Assembly (NCBI GenBank): GCA_963839955.1
Contig: CAWIXB010000001.1
Location: 1,736,001-1,800,000, forward strand
Length of the DNA stretch: 64,000 bases
DNA from: CAWIXB01 sp963839955
GTDB lineage: Bacteria; Actinomycetota; Actinomycetes; JACCUZ01
Reading direction: 5' to 3'
This document shows positions 51,102 to 58,185 of this stretch, one piece after another (within the stretch, counting starts at the first letter, position 1; each line of letters begins with the position of its first letter). Position numbers and translations under genes: made by a program. A model generated the notes under the pieces. It worked only from the letters and a program-made list of their open reading frames with translations. It had not been told where the DNA came from and searched no databases.

Positions 51102-51709
51102 AGCGGGTACTCCGGCAGTGGAAGGACATCGACGTGCACGATCACGAGCTCGGTGTTGTCTGGCGTAGCCTCGGCGGCGTCGACCTCGGAGTCGCGCCAG
51201 CGTGCGACCACGTCGTTGACCTCCTGGGCCATCGCCGTGACGGACTGCGGCCGCATCCGCATCGCGTAGTCACTCAGCGAACCAGCGGCCTCCCAGTCGT
51301 CGCCGAGGTCCCGGTGCTTGTCGACGTAGGCGGACAGCGTCCGGCGTCGCTGGTCGACCTGCATCAGCAGCAGCTCGTCGACGACCTCTCGGGCAGCCGG
51401 GTCACCGAGGAAGTCCGACGTCTCCCAGTGGGTGCTGCGGTGCAGGGCCCGCCACCAGCGCTCGCGTCCGTTGCCCTCGCCGGGGACATCCTCGACGAAG
51501 CCGTAGGACGCGAGCTGGCGCAGGTGGTAGCTGGTCGCCCCGCTGCTCTCGCCGAGCCGGGAGCCGAGCAGCGTCGCGGTGGACGGCCCGTCGAGGCGCA
51601 GCACCCCGAGGATCCGGCCGCGCAGCGGGTGAGCGAGCGCGCGCAGGGCACGAGACTCCCGGACGTCGATCGAGCTCTGCGGCGGCGGGCCTGGCGGCGG
51701 AATGGCCAT
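51098..51709 (-). CDS. ArsR-type winged-helix transcriptional regulator
   Basis: 203 residues from the ATG at 51709. The DNA-binding region is RALRALAHPLRGRILGVLRL with GATSYHLRQLASYGFVEDVP as recognition helix. The 110-residue C-terminal part is larger than in plain ArsR proteins and contains WWRALHRSTHWE. No metal-binding Cys pairs, so it does not look like a metal sensor. A -10 box stands seven bases upstream (leaderless), and a 16-bp palindrome next to it is a likely autoregulatory operator. Co-transcribed with the exporter. Confidence 0.85.
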   Translation of the reverse strand: MAIPPPGPPPQSSIDVRESRALRALAHPLRGRILGVLRLDGPSTATLLGSRLGESSGATSYHLRQLASYGFVEDVPGEGNGRERWWRALHRSTHWETSDFLGDPAAREVVDELLLMQVDQRRRTLSAYVDKHRDLGDDWEAAGSLSDYAMRMRPQSVTAMAQEVNDVVARWRDSEVDAAEATPDNTELVIVHVDVLPLPEYPL

Positions 51710-51716
51710 GAAGGGC

Positions 51717-51722
51717 AGCGTA
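51717..51722 (-). promoter_or_regulatory. -10 box (TACGCT) of the ArsR-type gene, leaderless
   Basis: On the minus strand TACGCT ends seven bases before the ATG at 51709. Confidence 0.5.
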
Positions 51723-51727
51723 GAACC

Positions 51728-51743
51728 GCAAAGGATCCTTTGC
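51728..51743. promoter_or_regulatory. 16-bp palindrome GCAAAGGATCCTTTGC, probable operator
   Basis: A perfect palindrome in the spacer upstream of the -10 box of the ArsR-type gene. Half-sites TTTGC also recur at 51753-51757 and 51767-51771. A repressor bound here would block its own promoter and that of the exporter. Confidence 0.7.
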
Positions 51744-51774
51744 AAGGGTTACTTTGCAGAGATGTCTTTGCGGT

Positions 51775-51921
51775 TCACTCCCAGCGGAAGGTGAGTGCCG
51801 TCGCCGTGCCCGCGGCCAGCGCCCACGCGGCGAGCGTCCCGACCGACGTCCACGGCAGCGCCGCGCCGTCGCGGAGCACCTCGCGCAGGCCTTTCGCGAG
51901 GGCAGCCGCGGGCAGCGCCTT
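51775..51921 (-). pseudogene. Duplicated 3' fragment of the ABC permease gene
   Basis: About 147 bases that match the 3' end of the permease gene (54995-55141), including its stop codon, with about six differences, so roughly 96 percent identical. It has no start and no 5' part. It begins right after the anti-sigma gene stop. Together with the intact 3' end it frames the DUF4397-sortase-sigma-anti-sigma block as a direct repeat 3220 bp apart. Confidence 0.85.
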
Positions 51922-51926
51922 CGATG

Positions 51927-52697
51927 TCATGCCTCCAGGCGGCCCCGCACGACGCTGTCCGAGGAGTGCGCGGGGTTCCCGTCGGGAGGCTCCGACGAGA
52001 TGTCCACCAGGGGGTAGTCACCGAGGTCCAGGTCGGCCGGCAACGGGAACGTGCTGCTGCCGCCCTCCAGCAGACCGACGGACACCAGCCGCTTGGACTG
52101 GGCGTCGAGCAACCACACCTCGTAGAAACCGCTCGTTGGGGCCAGCCCGGTGACTTCCACCGCCAGTCGACGACCTTGCGAGTCCTGCACCACCCGGGCC
52201 ACGCCGGTGGCGCTCCGGTCGTTCACTGGCGCGAGCGTCGCCTGCGACACCACGGTCTGTGCGGGCTCGTCCTCGCCGGTCACGAGCAGGGTGCCGGCGA
52301 CCCCCAGCAGGATCCCGGCCGCTGTCCCGAGCGCCGCTGCCACCAGTCCCAACCGGGGGCGGCCACGCACCGACCTTTCTGACGGGGTAGAGACGGCTGC
52401 GTTGCCCGGGCCGGCCGGACTGGACGTCGTCCCGGGGACGGCGCGCGGGCCTACGGAGTCGGGACGAACGGCGGGGTCGAGGTCGAGGTCGTCGGCGATT
52501 CGTCGCCACACCTGAGGTGGTGGTTCGGCGATGGCCTCGTCCCGCCGCACCGAGCGCCCGACGACGGCGACCCTCTGCAACGACTCGAGCTCGTCCTGGC
52601 AGAGGCTGCACACACGTAGGTGGGCGTCGTCGTCGACAGAGCCTGCGCGTTCGCCAAGGGCACGCAGGGCGAGTGTCTCGGGGTCACAGTGCGGCAC
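51927..52697 (-). CDS. RskA-type anti-sigma factor
   Basis: 256 residues. N-terminal zinc-binding anti-sigma domain with His26, Cys30 and Cys33 (HLRVCSLC), one membrane segment (about 115-140, LGLVAAALGTAAGILLGVAG), then an extracytoplasmic RskA C-terminal domain with VEVTGLAPTSGFYEVWLLD. It should hold the sigma factor encoded just before at the membrane until an outside signal triggers proteolysis. GTG at 52697, with GGAGGTGGGC before it, overlaps the sigma gene by 14 bases, favouring equal synthesis of the pair. Confidence 0.92.
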   Translation of the reverse strand: MPHCDPETLALRALGERAGSVDDDAHLRVCSLCQDELESLQRVAVVGRSVRRDEAIAEPPPQVWRRIADDLDLDPAVRPDSVGPRAVPGTTSSPAGPGNAAVSTPSERSVRGRPRLGLVAAALGTAAGILLGVAGTLLVTGEDEPAQTVVSQATLAPVNDRSATGVARVVQDSQGRRLAVEVTGLAPTSGFYEVWLLDAQSKRLVSVGLLEGGSSTFPLPADLDLGDYPLVDISSEPPDGNPAHSSDSVVRGRLEA

Positions 52698-53298
52698 CGC
52701 CCACCTCCAACCGCTGTCGCAGACGCGCGAGGCTGCGCCTGATGTGGCTCTTCACCGTGCCGAGTGGGAGGTCCAGGGTGGCGGCGATCTGCTGGTGCGG
52801 GAGCTGATCGAAGAATGCGAGCTCGACGATCTTCTGCTGTGGCTGCCCCAGCCGGCCGAGCTCGTGCGCGATCAGGACTCGTTCCGTCACGTCGTCCGAC
52901 ACCGGCTCGCTCGCCGATGGCCCGACCAAGGCCTCGGCCGCGTCCATGGACCGGCGCTCCCGCTCCTTCCCGGCCCATGCATCCGCGATGGTGCGGCGCG
53001 TGATGCCTACCAGCCAGCCCGCCAGAGTCCCGCGGGACGGGTCGTAGCCGTGCCGGCCCCGCCACCCCGAGACGAACACCTGCTGGGTCACGTCCTCGGC
53101 GTCGGCCCGGCTCCCGAGCGACCGCAACGCCAGGGTGTGCACCAGCCCACCCCAGCGCGCGTAGGCCTCCGCGAGGCAGTGCTCGTCGCCGGCAGCGAAC
53201 CCCTCGGCCACGTCGGCGTCGCTGAGCGACCCGCCCGCAGCGGTGGAGGACTCCTGCACGCGCCTGACGCTACCCGGCCGACCCATGGTGGCGGTCAT
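52684..53298 (-). CDS. ECF RNA polymerase sigma factor (SigK-like)
   Basis: 204 residues. Region 2 is AYARWGGLVHTLALRSLGSRADAEDVTQQVF with the DAEDVTQ pattern, and FVSGWRGRHGYDPSRGTLAG; region 4 is VELAFFDQLPHQQIAATLDLPLGTVKSHIRRSLARLR. Partner of the RskA-type anti-sigma factor. The ATG at 53298 overlaps the sortase stop. It probably drives its own operon, including the surface protein and sortase genes upstream. Similarity to SigK is by context and pairing with RskA; exact ECF group not assigned. Confidence 0.92.
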   Translation of the reverse strand: MTATMGRPGSVRRVQESSTAAGGSLSDADVAEGFAAGDEHCLAEAYARWGGLVHTLALRSLGSRADAEDVTQQVFVSGWRGRHGYDPSRGTLAGWLVGITRRTIADAWAGKERERRSMDAAEALVGPSASEPVSDDVTERVLIAHELGRLGQPQQKIVELAFFDQLPHQQIAATLDLPLGTVKSHIRRSLARLRQRLEVGGAAL

Positions 53299-53948
53299 GT
53301 TGACGGGCGGTCCGGCGTCGCGGTGACCACCAGGTTGCTCTGGTAGCCGCCGAGGGACGGGATGTAGGCGCCGCTGCAGGTGATCAGGGTCAGCCGTGGG
53401 GGTCCGTCGCGGGCGAAGAGCTCCTCGGTCGGCAGCCTCTCCTTCTCGAGCGACTCGCGCGCAACGACCCGGTAGGTGAGCTTTGCTCCGCCGGCCTGCG
53501 TGAGCAGGATGACGTCGCCCACCTCGATTGCGGCGAGCCGGAAGAACACGCCCTGGCCCTGGGTGCGCGAGTCCACGTGACCGGCGAGAACGGCAGAGCC
53601 CTCGAGGTGGCCCGGTGCCGGTCCGAACCGGTACCAGCCGACCCGACGGGCGTCCTTAGGGATGACCATCGCACCGTCAGCCCCAACTCCCACGGGCTGC
53701 ACTGACGCCCGGACGTCGAGGCGGGCCACCTGCACCCGCACCGGGCGGCGCGTCGTCGGAATCGGCTGGGCGGAAGGCACGGATGTCCCGACGCTCGGCA
53801 CGGATGGCACCCGCTGCGGAGGGCGCGACCCGACGTTGTCGGGCGGTCGGTCGAAGACTCGACCTGCCGTTACCGCGATCACCACGGCAACGCTGGCGGC
53901 AAGCACGATCCACGCGCTCCGTCGTCCTCTCGCCCGGGTGCTCACCAT
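53295..53948 (-). CDS. Class F-like sortase
   Basis: 217 residues: N-terminal membrane segment (about 12-29), Pro-rich linker, then a sortase domain. Catalytic His124 in VLAGHVDSRTQGQGVFFRL and Cys191 in LTLITCSGAY are present. The usual Arg near the C-terminus (YRDN-type motif) is replaced: the sequence reads GGYQSNLVVTA, with Gln203 and no nearby Arg. ATG at 53948, or the GTG at 53945 which lies five bases from AAGGAG. Encoded between a signal-peptide protein and a sigma factor. It may cut an unusual signal or be impaired. Confidence 0.85.
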   Translation of the reverse strand: MVSTRARGRRSAWIVLAASVAVVIAVTAGRVFDRPPDNVGSRPPQRVPSVPSVGTSVPSAQPIPTTRRPVRVQVARLDVRASVQPVGVGADGAMVIPKDARRVGWYRFGPAPGHLEGSAVLAGHVDSRTQGQGVFFRLAAIEVGDVILLTQAGGAKLTYRVVARESLEKERLPTEELFARDGPPRLTLITCSGAYIPSLGGYQSNLVVTATPDRPST

Positions 53949-53996
53949 CGCTCCTTGCTCGGGACAGCAGGTGTCCGGATGGGCAGGCGGACGGCA

Positions 53997-54018
53997 CGGG
54001 CGGACGCCTGTCCGCCCG
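53997..54018 (-). terminator. Hairpin between the DUF4397 and sortase genes
   Basis: CGGGCGGAC and GTCCGCCCG form a perfect 9-bp stem with a GCCT loop. No U tract. In the 107-base gap between DUF4397 and sortase it may weaken read-through so that the surface protein is made in excess over the sortase and regulators. Confidence 0.55.
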
Positions 54019-54055
54019 CCCGCACCGTCCGCAGAAATGGCGCGTCGTTCCCGGG

Positions 54056-54895
54056 TCAGCGACCGCCGGCACGGAGGGCAACGAGGCGGCCCGCCGACGC
54101 GGTGCCCGCGAGCAGCGCCAGCCCCAGAGCAGCGAACGCCCAGCCGGGCAGACCCTCATCGGTGCCGGCCAGGCCGGCCTCGCCCGCTGGGACACCGTTC
54201 GGCGCGGAGTGCAGGCCGCTCACCTCCTGCACCGCCAGCGCGAGGGACTCGCCCTCGGCCGACCCCCACGCATAGACGATCGTGTTCACGCCTTCCTTGA
54301 TCGGCACGTCCGCGGGACCGATGGCGACCGTGTCGGTACCGGCGAGCGCGACGTCGGCGCTCACTGTGCCCGCGGGGAGATCGGCCTTCGCCTCCTTCGG
54401 GTTGACGACGTTGTCGAACACGACATCGCCACCAGCGCGGACGTCGACCGCAGGGGCGGCAGCGACATGGCGCACCGTCAGCCTGCCCTCGCCGGCCGAG
54501 GTCTTGGCGGTGTCGTTCACGAACACGTTGAGCGCGGGGTCGCCGCCTTCGGTCAGGTTCGCCGTCACAGTGGCGTCGGCCCCGGCCGGAACCTCTGTGT
54601 CATCCGCCTGTAGAACCGGCGTCCCGCCGTCCGGCGAGTCGCCATCAGCGAACACCGCGAGGTCGTAGGTCCCGGCCGGCACGGCCAGCGCCTTGAGGGT
54701 GCCCGGCGTGAGGTCGTCGAAGAGCAGCTTGTCACCGGCGTACACATCCACCCGGTCGGCCCCTGAGCCTGTGGGAATGGCGTGCAGCACCGAGACGGTG
54801 GCCTTGCCCGAGGCGGCGGAGGCGGGAGACGCCAGTCCGAGCACCCCGGTGGTCGTGAGTCCGACGGCGAGGCCCGCCGCGAGAGTCCTGCGCAT
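54056..54895 (-). CDS. Secreted DUF4397 protein with sortase-like C-terminal signal
   Basis: 279 residues from the ATG at 54895, preceded by GGAGGC. A clear signal peptide (cleavage likely after SPASA, about residue 27) leads into two DUF4397-like beta domains (VSVLHAIPTGSGADRVDVYA and LTVRHVAAAPAVDVRAGG). The C-terminus has LAGTD at 242-246, a hydrophobic stretch (250-268) and an Arg-rich tail, the layout of a sorting signal, although LPXTG is absent. The adjacent sortase is the likely anchoring enzyme. Cell-surface protein of unknown function. Confidence 0.82.
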   Translation of the reverse strand: MRRTLAAGLAVGLTTTGVLGLASPASAASGKATVSVLHAIPTGSGADRVDVYAGDKLLFDDLTPGTLKALAVPAGTYDLAVFADGDSPDGGTPVLQADDTEVPAGADATVTANLTEGGDPALNVFVNDTAKTSAGEGRLTVRHVAAAPAVDVRAGGDVVFDNVVNPKEAKADLPAGTVSADVALAGTDTVAIGPADVPIKEGVNTIVYAWGSAEGESLALAVQEVSGLHSAPNGVPAGEAGLAGTDEGLPGWAFAALGLALLAGTASAGRLVALRAGGR

Positions 54896-54904
54896 GATGC
54901 CTCC

Positions 54905-54941
54905 AAGAGGTGATAGTCGGTTGCGACATTCATCACCTCTT
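54905..54941. promoter_or_regulatory. 10-bp inverted repeat upstream of the DUF4397 gene
   Basis: AAGAGGTGAT (54905-54914) and ATCACCTCTT (54932-54941) are exact complements 17 bases apart. The site lies just upstream of the ribosome-binding region of the DUF4397 gene, so it could be an operator or a hairpin in the 5' leader of the operon. Confidence 0.5.
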
Positions 54942-54994
54942 CCGGCGCAGATCCCCGAATGGATGCAGGACCGGCCCAACTTCCCGCAGGAAGT

Positions 54995-55762
54995 TCACTC
55001 CCAGCGGAAGGTGAGTGCCGTCGCCGTGCCCGCCACCAGGGCCCACGCGGCGAGCGTCCCGACCGACGTCCACGGCAGCGGCGCGCCGTCGCGGAGCACC
55101 TCGCGCAGGCCTTCCGCGAGGGCAGCCGCGGGCAGTGCCTCGAGCACCGGGTGGGCGCCGTCCGGGAAGCGGTCGAGCGGGACGGCGATGCCGCCGCTGA
55201 CCAGGAAGAGCAGGTAGACGAGGTTCGCGGCCGCCAGGGTGGCCTCCGCGCGCAGCGTGCCGGCCATCAGCAGTCCCAGCGAGCTGAACGCGGCCGTGCC
55301 GACGACGAGGAGGACGACAGTGGCGACGACCGAGCCGTGCGGCGACCAGCCCAGGGCGAGCGCGATGGCCGAGAGCAGCACGATCTGCAGGGTCTCGACG
55401 GCGAGCACCGCGAGCGACTTCCCCACCAGCAGGCCCCAGCGCGGAAGGGGAGTGGCACCCAGCCGTTTGAGCGCGCCGTAGCGGCGCTCGAACCCGGTGC
55501 CGATCGCCAGCCCGGTGAACGCGGTCGACATGACGGCCAGCGCGAACACACCCGGGGTGAGGAAGTCGACCCGGCTGGCTCGCGAGCCGAGATCCATGAA
55601 CCGCACGGAGCTGAACACCGTCAGCACGAGGACGGGGATGACGAGAGTGAGCAGCAGCTGCTCGCCGTTGCGCAGGACCATGCGAATCTCGAGCCCGGCC
55701 TGCGCACGGACCATCGCCGGGAGCGAGGCCGCTCCGGGGTTGGGCGCGTACGACGTGGTCAT
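54995..55762 (-). CDS. ABC exporter permease (ABC-2 type)
   Basis: 255 residues with six membrane segments, of the ABC-2 type permease family. Recognisable parts: QLLLTLVIPVLVLTVFSSV, FALAVMSTAFTGLAIGTGFERRYG, LKRLGATPLPRWGLLVGKSL and the C-terminal LPAAALAEGLREVLRDG. The ATG at 55762 overlaps the ATPase stop (ATGA). The last 147 bases are present a second time at 51775-51921. Substrate unknown; possibly a drug or lipid. Confidence 0.9.
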   Translation of the reverse strand: MTTSYAPNPGAASLPAMVRAQAGLEIRMVLRNGEQLLLTLVIPVLVLTVFSSVRFMDLGSRASRVDFLTPGVFALAVMSTAFTGLAIGTGFERRYGALKRLGATPLPRWGLLVGKSLAVLAVETLQIVLLSAIALALGWSPHGSVVATVVLLVVGTAAFSSLGLLMAGTLRAEATLAAANLVYLLFLVSGGIAVPLDRFPDGAHPVLEALPAAALAEGLREVLRDGAPLPWTSVGTLAAWALVAGTATALTFRWE

Positions 55763-56682
55763 GGGCGCAGCCCCCGGCCGGTGAGCTCGAGGAAGACGTC
55801 CTCGAGCGAGCGCCGTTCGACGGTGAGGCCCTCGGGCATCACCCCGCGGTCGGCGCACCACGCGGTGACCGCGGCCAGCAGGTGCGGGTCGACACCGCCG
55901 GCCACCAGGTAGCTGCCGGGCGCCACCTCCTGCACCTGGGCTCGCGCGGGCAGGGCGGCGCGCAGCGAGTCGACGTCCAACCCGGCGGGCGCCGCGAAGC
56001 GCAGCGTGCCGGTCGCCCCCTTGGTCATCAGCTCGTGAGGTGTGCCGGCCGCGATGACCCGGCCGTGGTCGACCACCACGACCTCGTCGGCGAGACGTTC
56101 CACCTCGTCCATGTAGTGGGTGGTCAGCACCACGCTGACGCCGTCGCGGCGCAGGTCGTCGACCAGGTCCCACGTCGCCCGCCGGGCCTGGGGGTCGAGC
56201 CCCGCGGTCGGCTCGTCGAGGAAGACGAGCTCCGGCCGGCCGACGACGGCCATCGCGAGGGACAGCCGCTGCTGCTGCCCCCCGGAGAGCCGCCGGATCG
56301 CGGTGGCGCCGCAGGACCCCAGCCCCAGCCGCTCGGTGAGGGCGGCGACATCGAGCGGGTGCGCGTGCAGCGCGGCGATGTGCTGCAGCATCTCGGCGGC
56401 CCGCAGGCCGGGATAGACCCCGCCCTGCTGGAGCATGACCCCGACCCTGGGGCGCAGCGCCGCCACGTCGGCCCACGGGTCGAGGCCGAGCACGCGGACC
56501 GTGCCGGCGTCCGGTCGGCGGTAGCCCTCGCAGGTCTCCAGCGTGGTGGTCTTCCCCGCGCCGTTGGGGCCCAGCACGGCCGTGACGGTGCCGCGGCGTA
56601 CGGCGAGGGTAAGCCCGTCTACCGCGGTGGTCGCGCCGTAGCGCTTGACCAGGTCGAGGACCTCCACCACCGGCTCGGACAC
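55759..56682 (-). CDS. ABC exporter ATP-binding protein
   Basis: 307 residues. Walker A is LGPNGAGKTTTLE, the signature RLSGGQQQRLSLAMAVVG, Walker B LVFLDEPTAGLDPQ, and switch His in LTTHYMDEVE. The C-terminal 90 residues follow the pattern of drug-export ATPases of the DrrA/CcmA kind. GTG at 56682 is seven bases from a -10 box, so it is leaderless. A 26-bp tandem repeat array lies just upstream. Confidence 0.93.
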   Translation of the reverse strand: MSEPVVEVLDLVKRYGATTAVDGLTLAVRRGTVTAVLGPNGAGKTTTLETCEGYRRPDAGTVRVLGLDPWADVAALRPRVGVMLQQGGVYPGLRAAEMLQHIAALHAHPLDVAALTERLGLGSCGATAIRRLSGGQQQRLSLAMAVVGRPELVFLDEPTAGLDPQARRATWDLVDDLRRDGVSVVLTTHYMDEVERLADEVVVVDHGRVIAAGTPHELMTKGATGTLRFAAPAGLDVDSLRAALPARAQVQEVAPGSYLVAGGVDPHLLAAVTAWCADRGVMPEGLTVERRSLEDVFLELTGRGLRP

Positions 56683-56689
56683 GGCCCGC

Positions 56690-56695
56690 AGTCTA
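56690..56695 (-). promoter_or_regulatory. -10 box (TAGACT) of the ABC ATPase gene, leaderless
   Basis: On the minus strand TAGACT ends seven bases before the GTG at 56682. The tandem repeat array begins about 13 bases further upstream, where -35 and activator sites would be. Confidence 0.5.
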
Positions 56696-56708
56696 TGGAG
56701 GGGTTGGG

Positions 56709-56902
56709 TCGCGACAGCGACAAAAGGGGGACAGTCGCGACAGCGACAAAAGGAGGGGACAGTCGCGACAGCGACAAAAGAGGCACAGTCGCGACAGCGA
56801 CAAAAGAGGCACAGTCGCGACAGCGACAAAAGAGGCACAGTCGCGACGAGCAATCGCGACAGCGACAAAAGGGGACAGTCGCGACAGCGACAAAGGGGGA
56901 CA
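56709..56902. repeat. Tandem array of a 26-bp repeat, about eight copies
   Basis: Copies of TCGCGACAGCGACAAA start at 56709, 56735, 56763, 56789, 56815, 56841 (cut short after TCGCGAC), 56854 and 56879. The three consecutive units starting at 56763, 56789 and 56815 are identical 26-mers; others vary in the purine stretch after AAAA. Each full copy contains the 8-bp palindrome GTCGCGAC or its core. There are no unique spacers. The array lies upstream of the ABC exporter promoter and could be a set of binding sites or a simple minisatellite. Confidence 0.9.
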
Positions 56903-56935
56903 GGCACCTGGATCATCGAAGGGGACCGCCCGGAA

Positions 56936-57011
56936 CGGCTGGGCCACCGGCCGGGTCCGCTGCCTTGCGGGGGCTGGTTGCGATCACCGAGTCAGCGGGG
57001 AGTGCCGACCC
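56936..57011 (+). repeat. Repeat element C, first copy
   Basis: About 75 bp containing GGGGGCTGGTTGCGATCACC and GTGCCGACC, repeated in direct orientation at 57249-57323. A partial inverted copy (GATCGCAATGGCGCCCCACA) lies at 57193. Non-coding; the stretch 56903-57409 between the array and sufR holds these copies and no gene that I can support. Confidence 0.65.
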
Positions 57012-57248
57012 TCATGATCGCCCCGGATGTTCGGACCGACCGCGGCCAAGAAGTACGACGCAATGCCGATTCGGCTAGCTGCGGCGGCTGCTTGATGCGA
57101 ATGCATCGTCTTTCCTGGCCCTGAGCGAGGCCAGCCGCCCGGGCTGGGTCCCGGCCGGTCGGAGGTGACGGCCACCTCCCTCGGCCGTACCAAGATCGCA
57201 ATGGCGCCCCACAAAGCCGGGGTGCCCACCCGCGCGCCCGCTCGGGGG

Positions 57249-57323
57249 CGGCTGGGTCGCGGCCAGGTCCGGTGCCTTTGTGGGGGCTGGTTGCGATCAC
57301 CGAGCCAGCCGGGCGTGCCGACC
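57249..57323 (+). repeat. Repeat element C, second copy
   Basis: Matches 56936-57011 with scattered differences. The sequence after it, CCGACCCGCGCGCCCG, closely matches CCCACCCGCGCGCCCG at 57225-57240, showing that the region was built from repeated pieces. Confidence 0.65.
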
Positions 57324-57409
57324 CGCGCGCCCGCACCGGAACGCGCCAGCGTGACGCACGCCACTTGGATGGGCGTACGTCCGGTTTGCGGTCGGCGGTG
57401 AATAAAGGC

Positions 57410-57424
57410 ACACTGGCGTTGTGA
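57410..57424. promoter_or_regulatory. SufR operator ACACT-N5-TGTGA overlapping the sufR start
   Basis: ACACT (57410-57414), GGCGT and TGTGA (57420-57424) match exactly the inverted repeat ACACT-N5-TGTGA to which the mycobacterial SufR is known to bind. The right half contains the sufR GTG at 57421. A TANNNT-like CACACT at 57409-57414 is the probable -10 box, so bound SufR would block initiation of the whole suf operon. Confidence 0.8.
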
Positions 57425-58185
57425 AAAACGTAGGTACGACCGCACCGGTGGCTGCCGCCGCCGGGCCGGCGCCTGCCAGCGAGGCCCGTACGCGTGACCG
57501 GGTCGCCAGGTCCATCCTGGAAAACGGCCCCTCGACCGCCACCGCCCTCGCCGGCCGGCTGGGCCTGACCTCCGCCGCCGTGCGCCGCCACCTCGACGCC
57601 CTGCACGCCGACGGGCTGATCGAGGACCGCGCGCCGCGAGCCAGCGTGGCCCGGCGCCGCGGACGACCGGCCAAGATCTTCGCGATCACCCCCGCGGGAC
57701 GTGACTCGTTCGACCAGGACTACGACGACCTCGCGGCCAGTGCCCTGCGCTTCATCGCGGAGAGCGGTGGCAGCGAGGCGGTCTCCGCGTTCGCCCGGGC
57801 CCGGGTGAGCGAGCTGGAGGCCCGCTACCGGCCGCTGGTCGAGGCTGCGCCCGAGGAGAACCGGGTCGAGGCCCTCGCCGAGGCGCTCACCGCCGATGGC
57901 TACGCTGCCACCGCCGGCAAGACGAAGGGCACCGACCCGTCCGGAGCCGGCGCCCCCGGCACGCAGCTGTGCCAGCACCACTGCCCGGTCGCCCACGTGG
58001 CCGAGGAGTTCCCCGCGCTGTGCGAGGCCGAGACCGAGGTGTTCGCGCGCCTGCTCGGCACGCACGTCCAGCGACTGGCGACGATCGCCCACGGCGACGG
58101 CGTCTGCACGACCTACATCCCGACCGGAAAGACAGCCCTCCCCACACCGCACGTCCCTGCTCCGACCCGGAGGACACACCGATGA
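57421..58185 (+). CDS. sufR: SufR, iron-sulphur-sensing repressor of the suf operon
   Basis: 254 residues. Winged helix at about 25-90 (SILENGPSTATALAGRLGLTSAAVRRHLDAL). Cysteines that can bind an Fe-S cluster are Cys184, Cys188, Cys201 and Cys229 in CQHHCPVAHVAEEFPALC and GDGVCT, the SufR pattern. With cluster bound it should repress the operon; loss of cluster under iron or oxidative stress would release it. The GTG at 57421 lies within its own operator. The stop overlaps the sufB start by two bases. Confidence 0.94.
   Translation: MKNVGTTAPVAAAAGPAPASEARTRDRVARSILENGPSTATALAGRLGLTSAAVRRHLDALHADGLIEDRAPRASVARRRGRPAKIFAITPAGRDSFDQDYDDLAASALRFIAESGGSEAVSAFARARVSELEARYRPLVEAAPEENRVEALAEALTADGYAATAGKTKGTDPSGAGAPGTQLCQHHCPVAHVAEEFPALCEAETEVFARLLGTHVQRLATIAHGDGVCTTYIPTGKTALPTPHVPAPTRRTHR

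Noticed and set aside
51795..52382. Plus-strand frame across the permease fragment and anti-sigma gene
   Set aside because: It is the antisense of conserved genes; similarity between this frame and the one at 54959 arises only from the duplicated DNA.
56709..56902. CRISPR array
   Set aside because: Repeats are directly adjacent with no unique spacers, and no cas genes are nearby; this is a tandem repeat.
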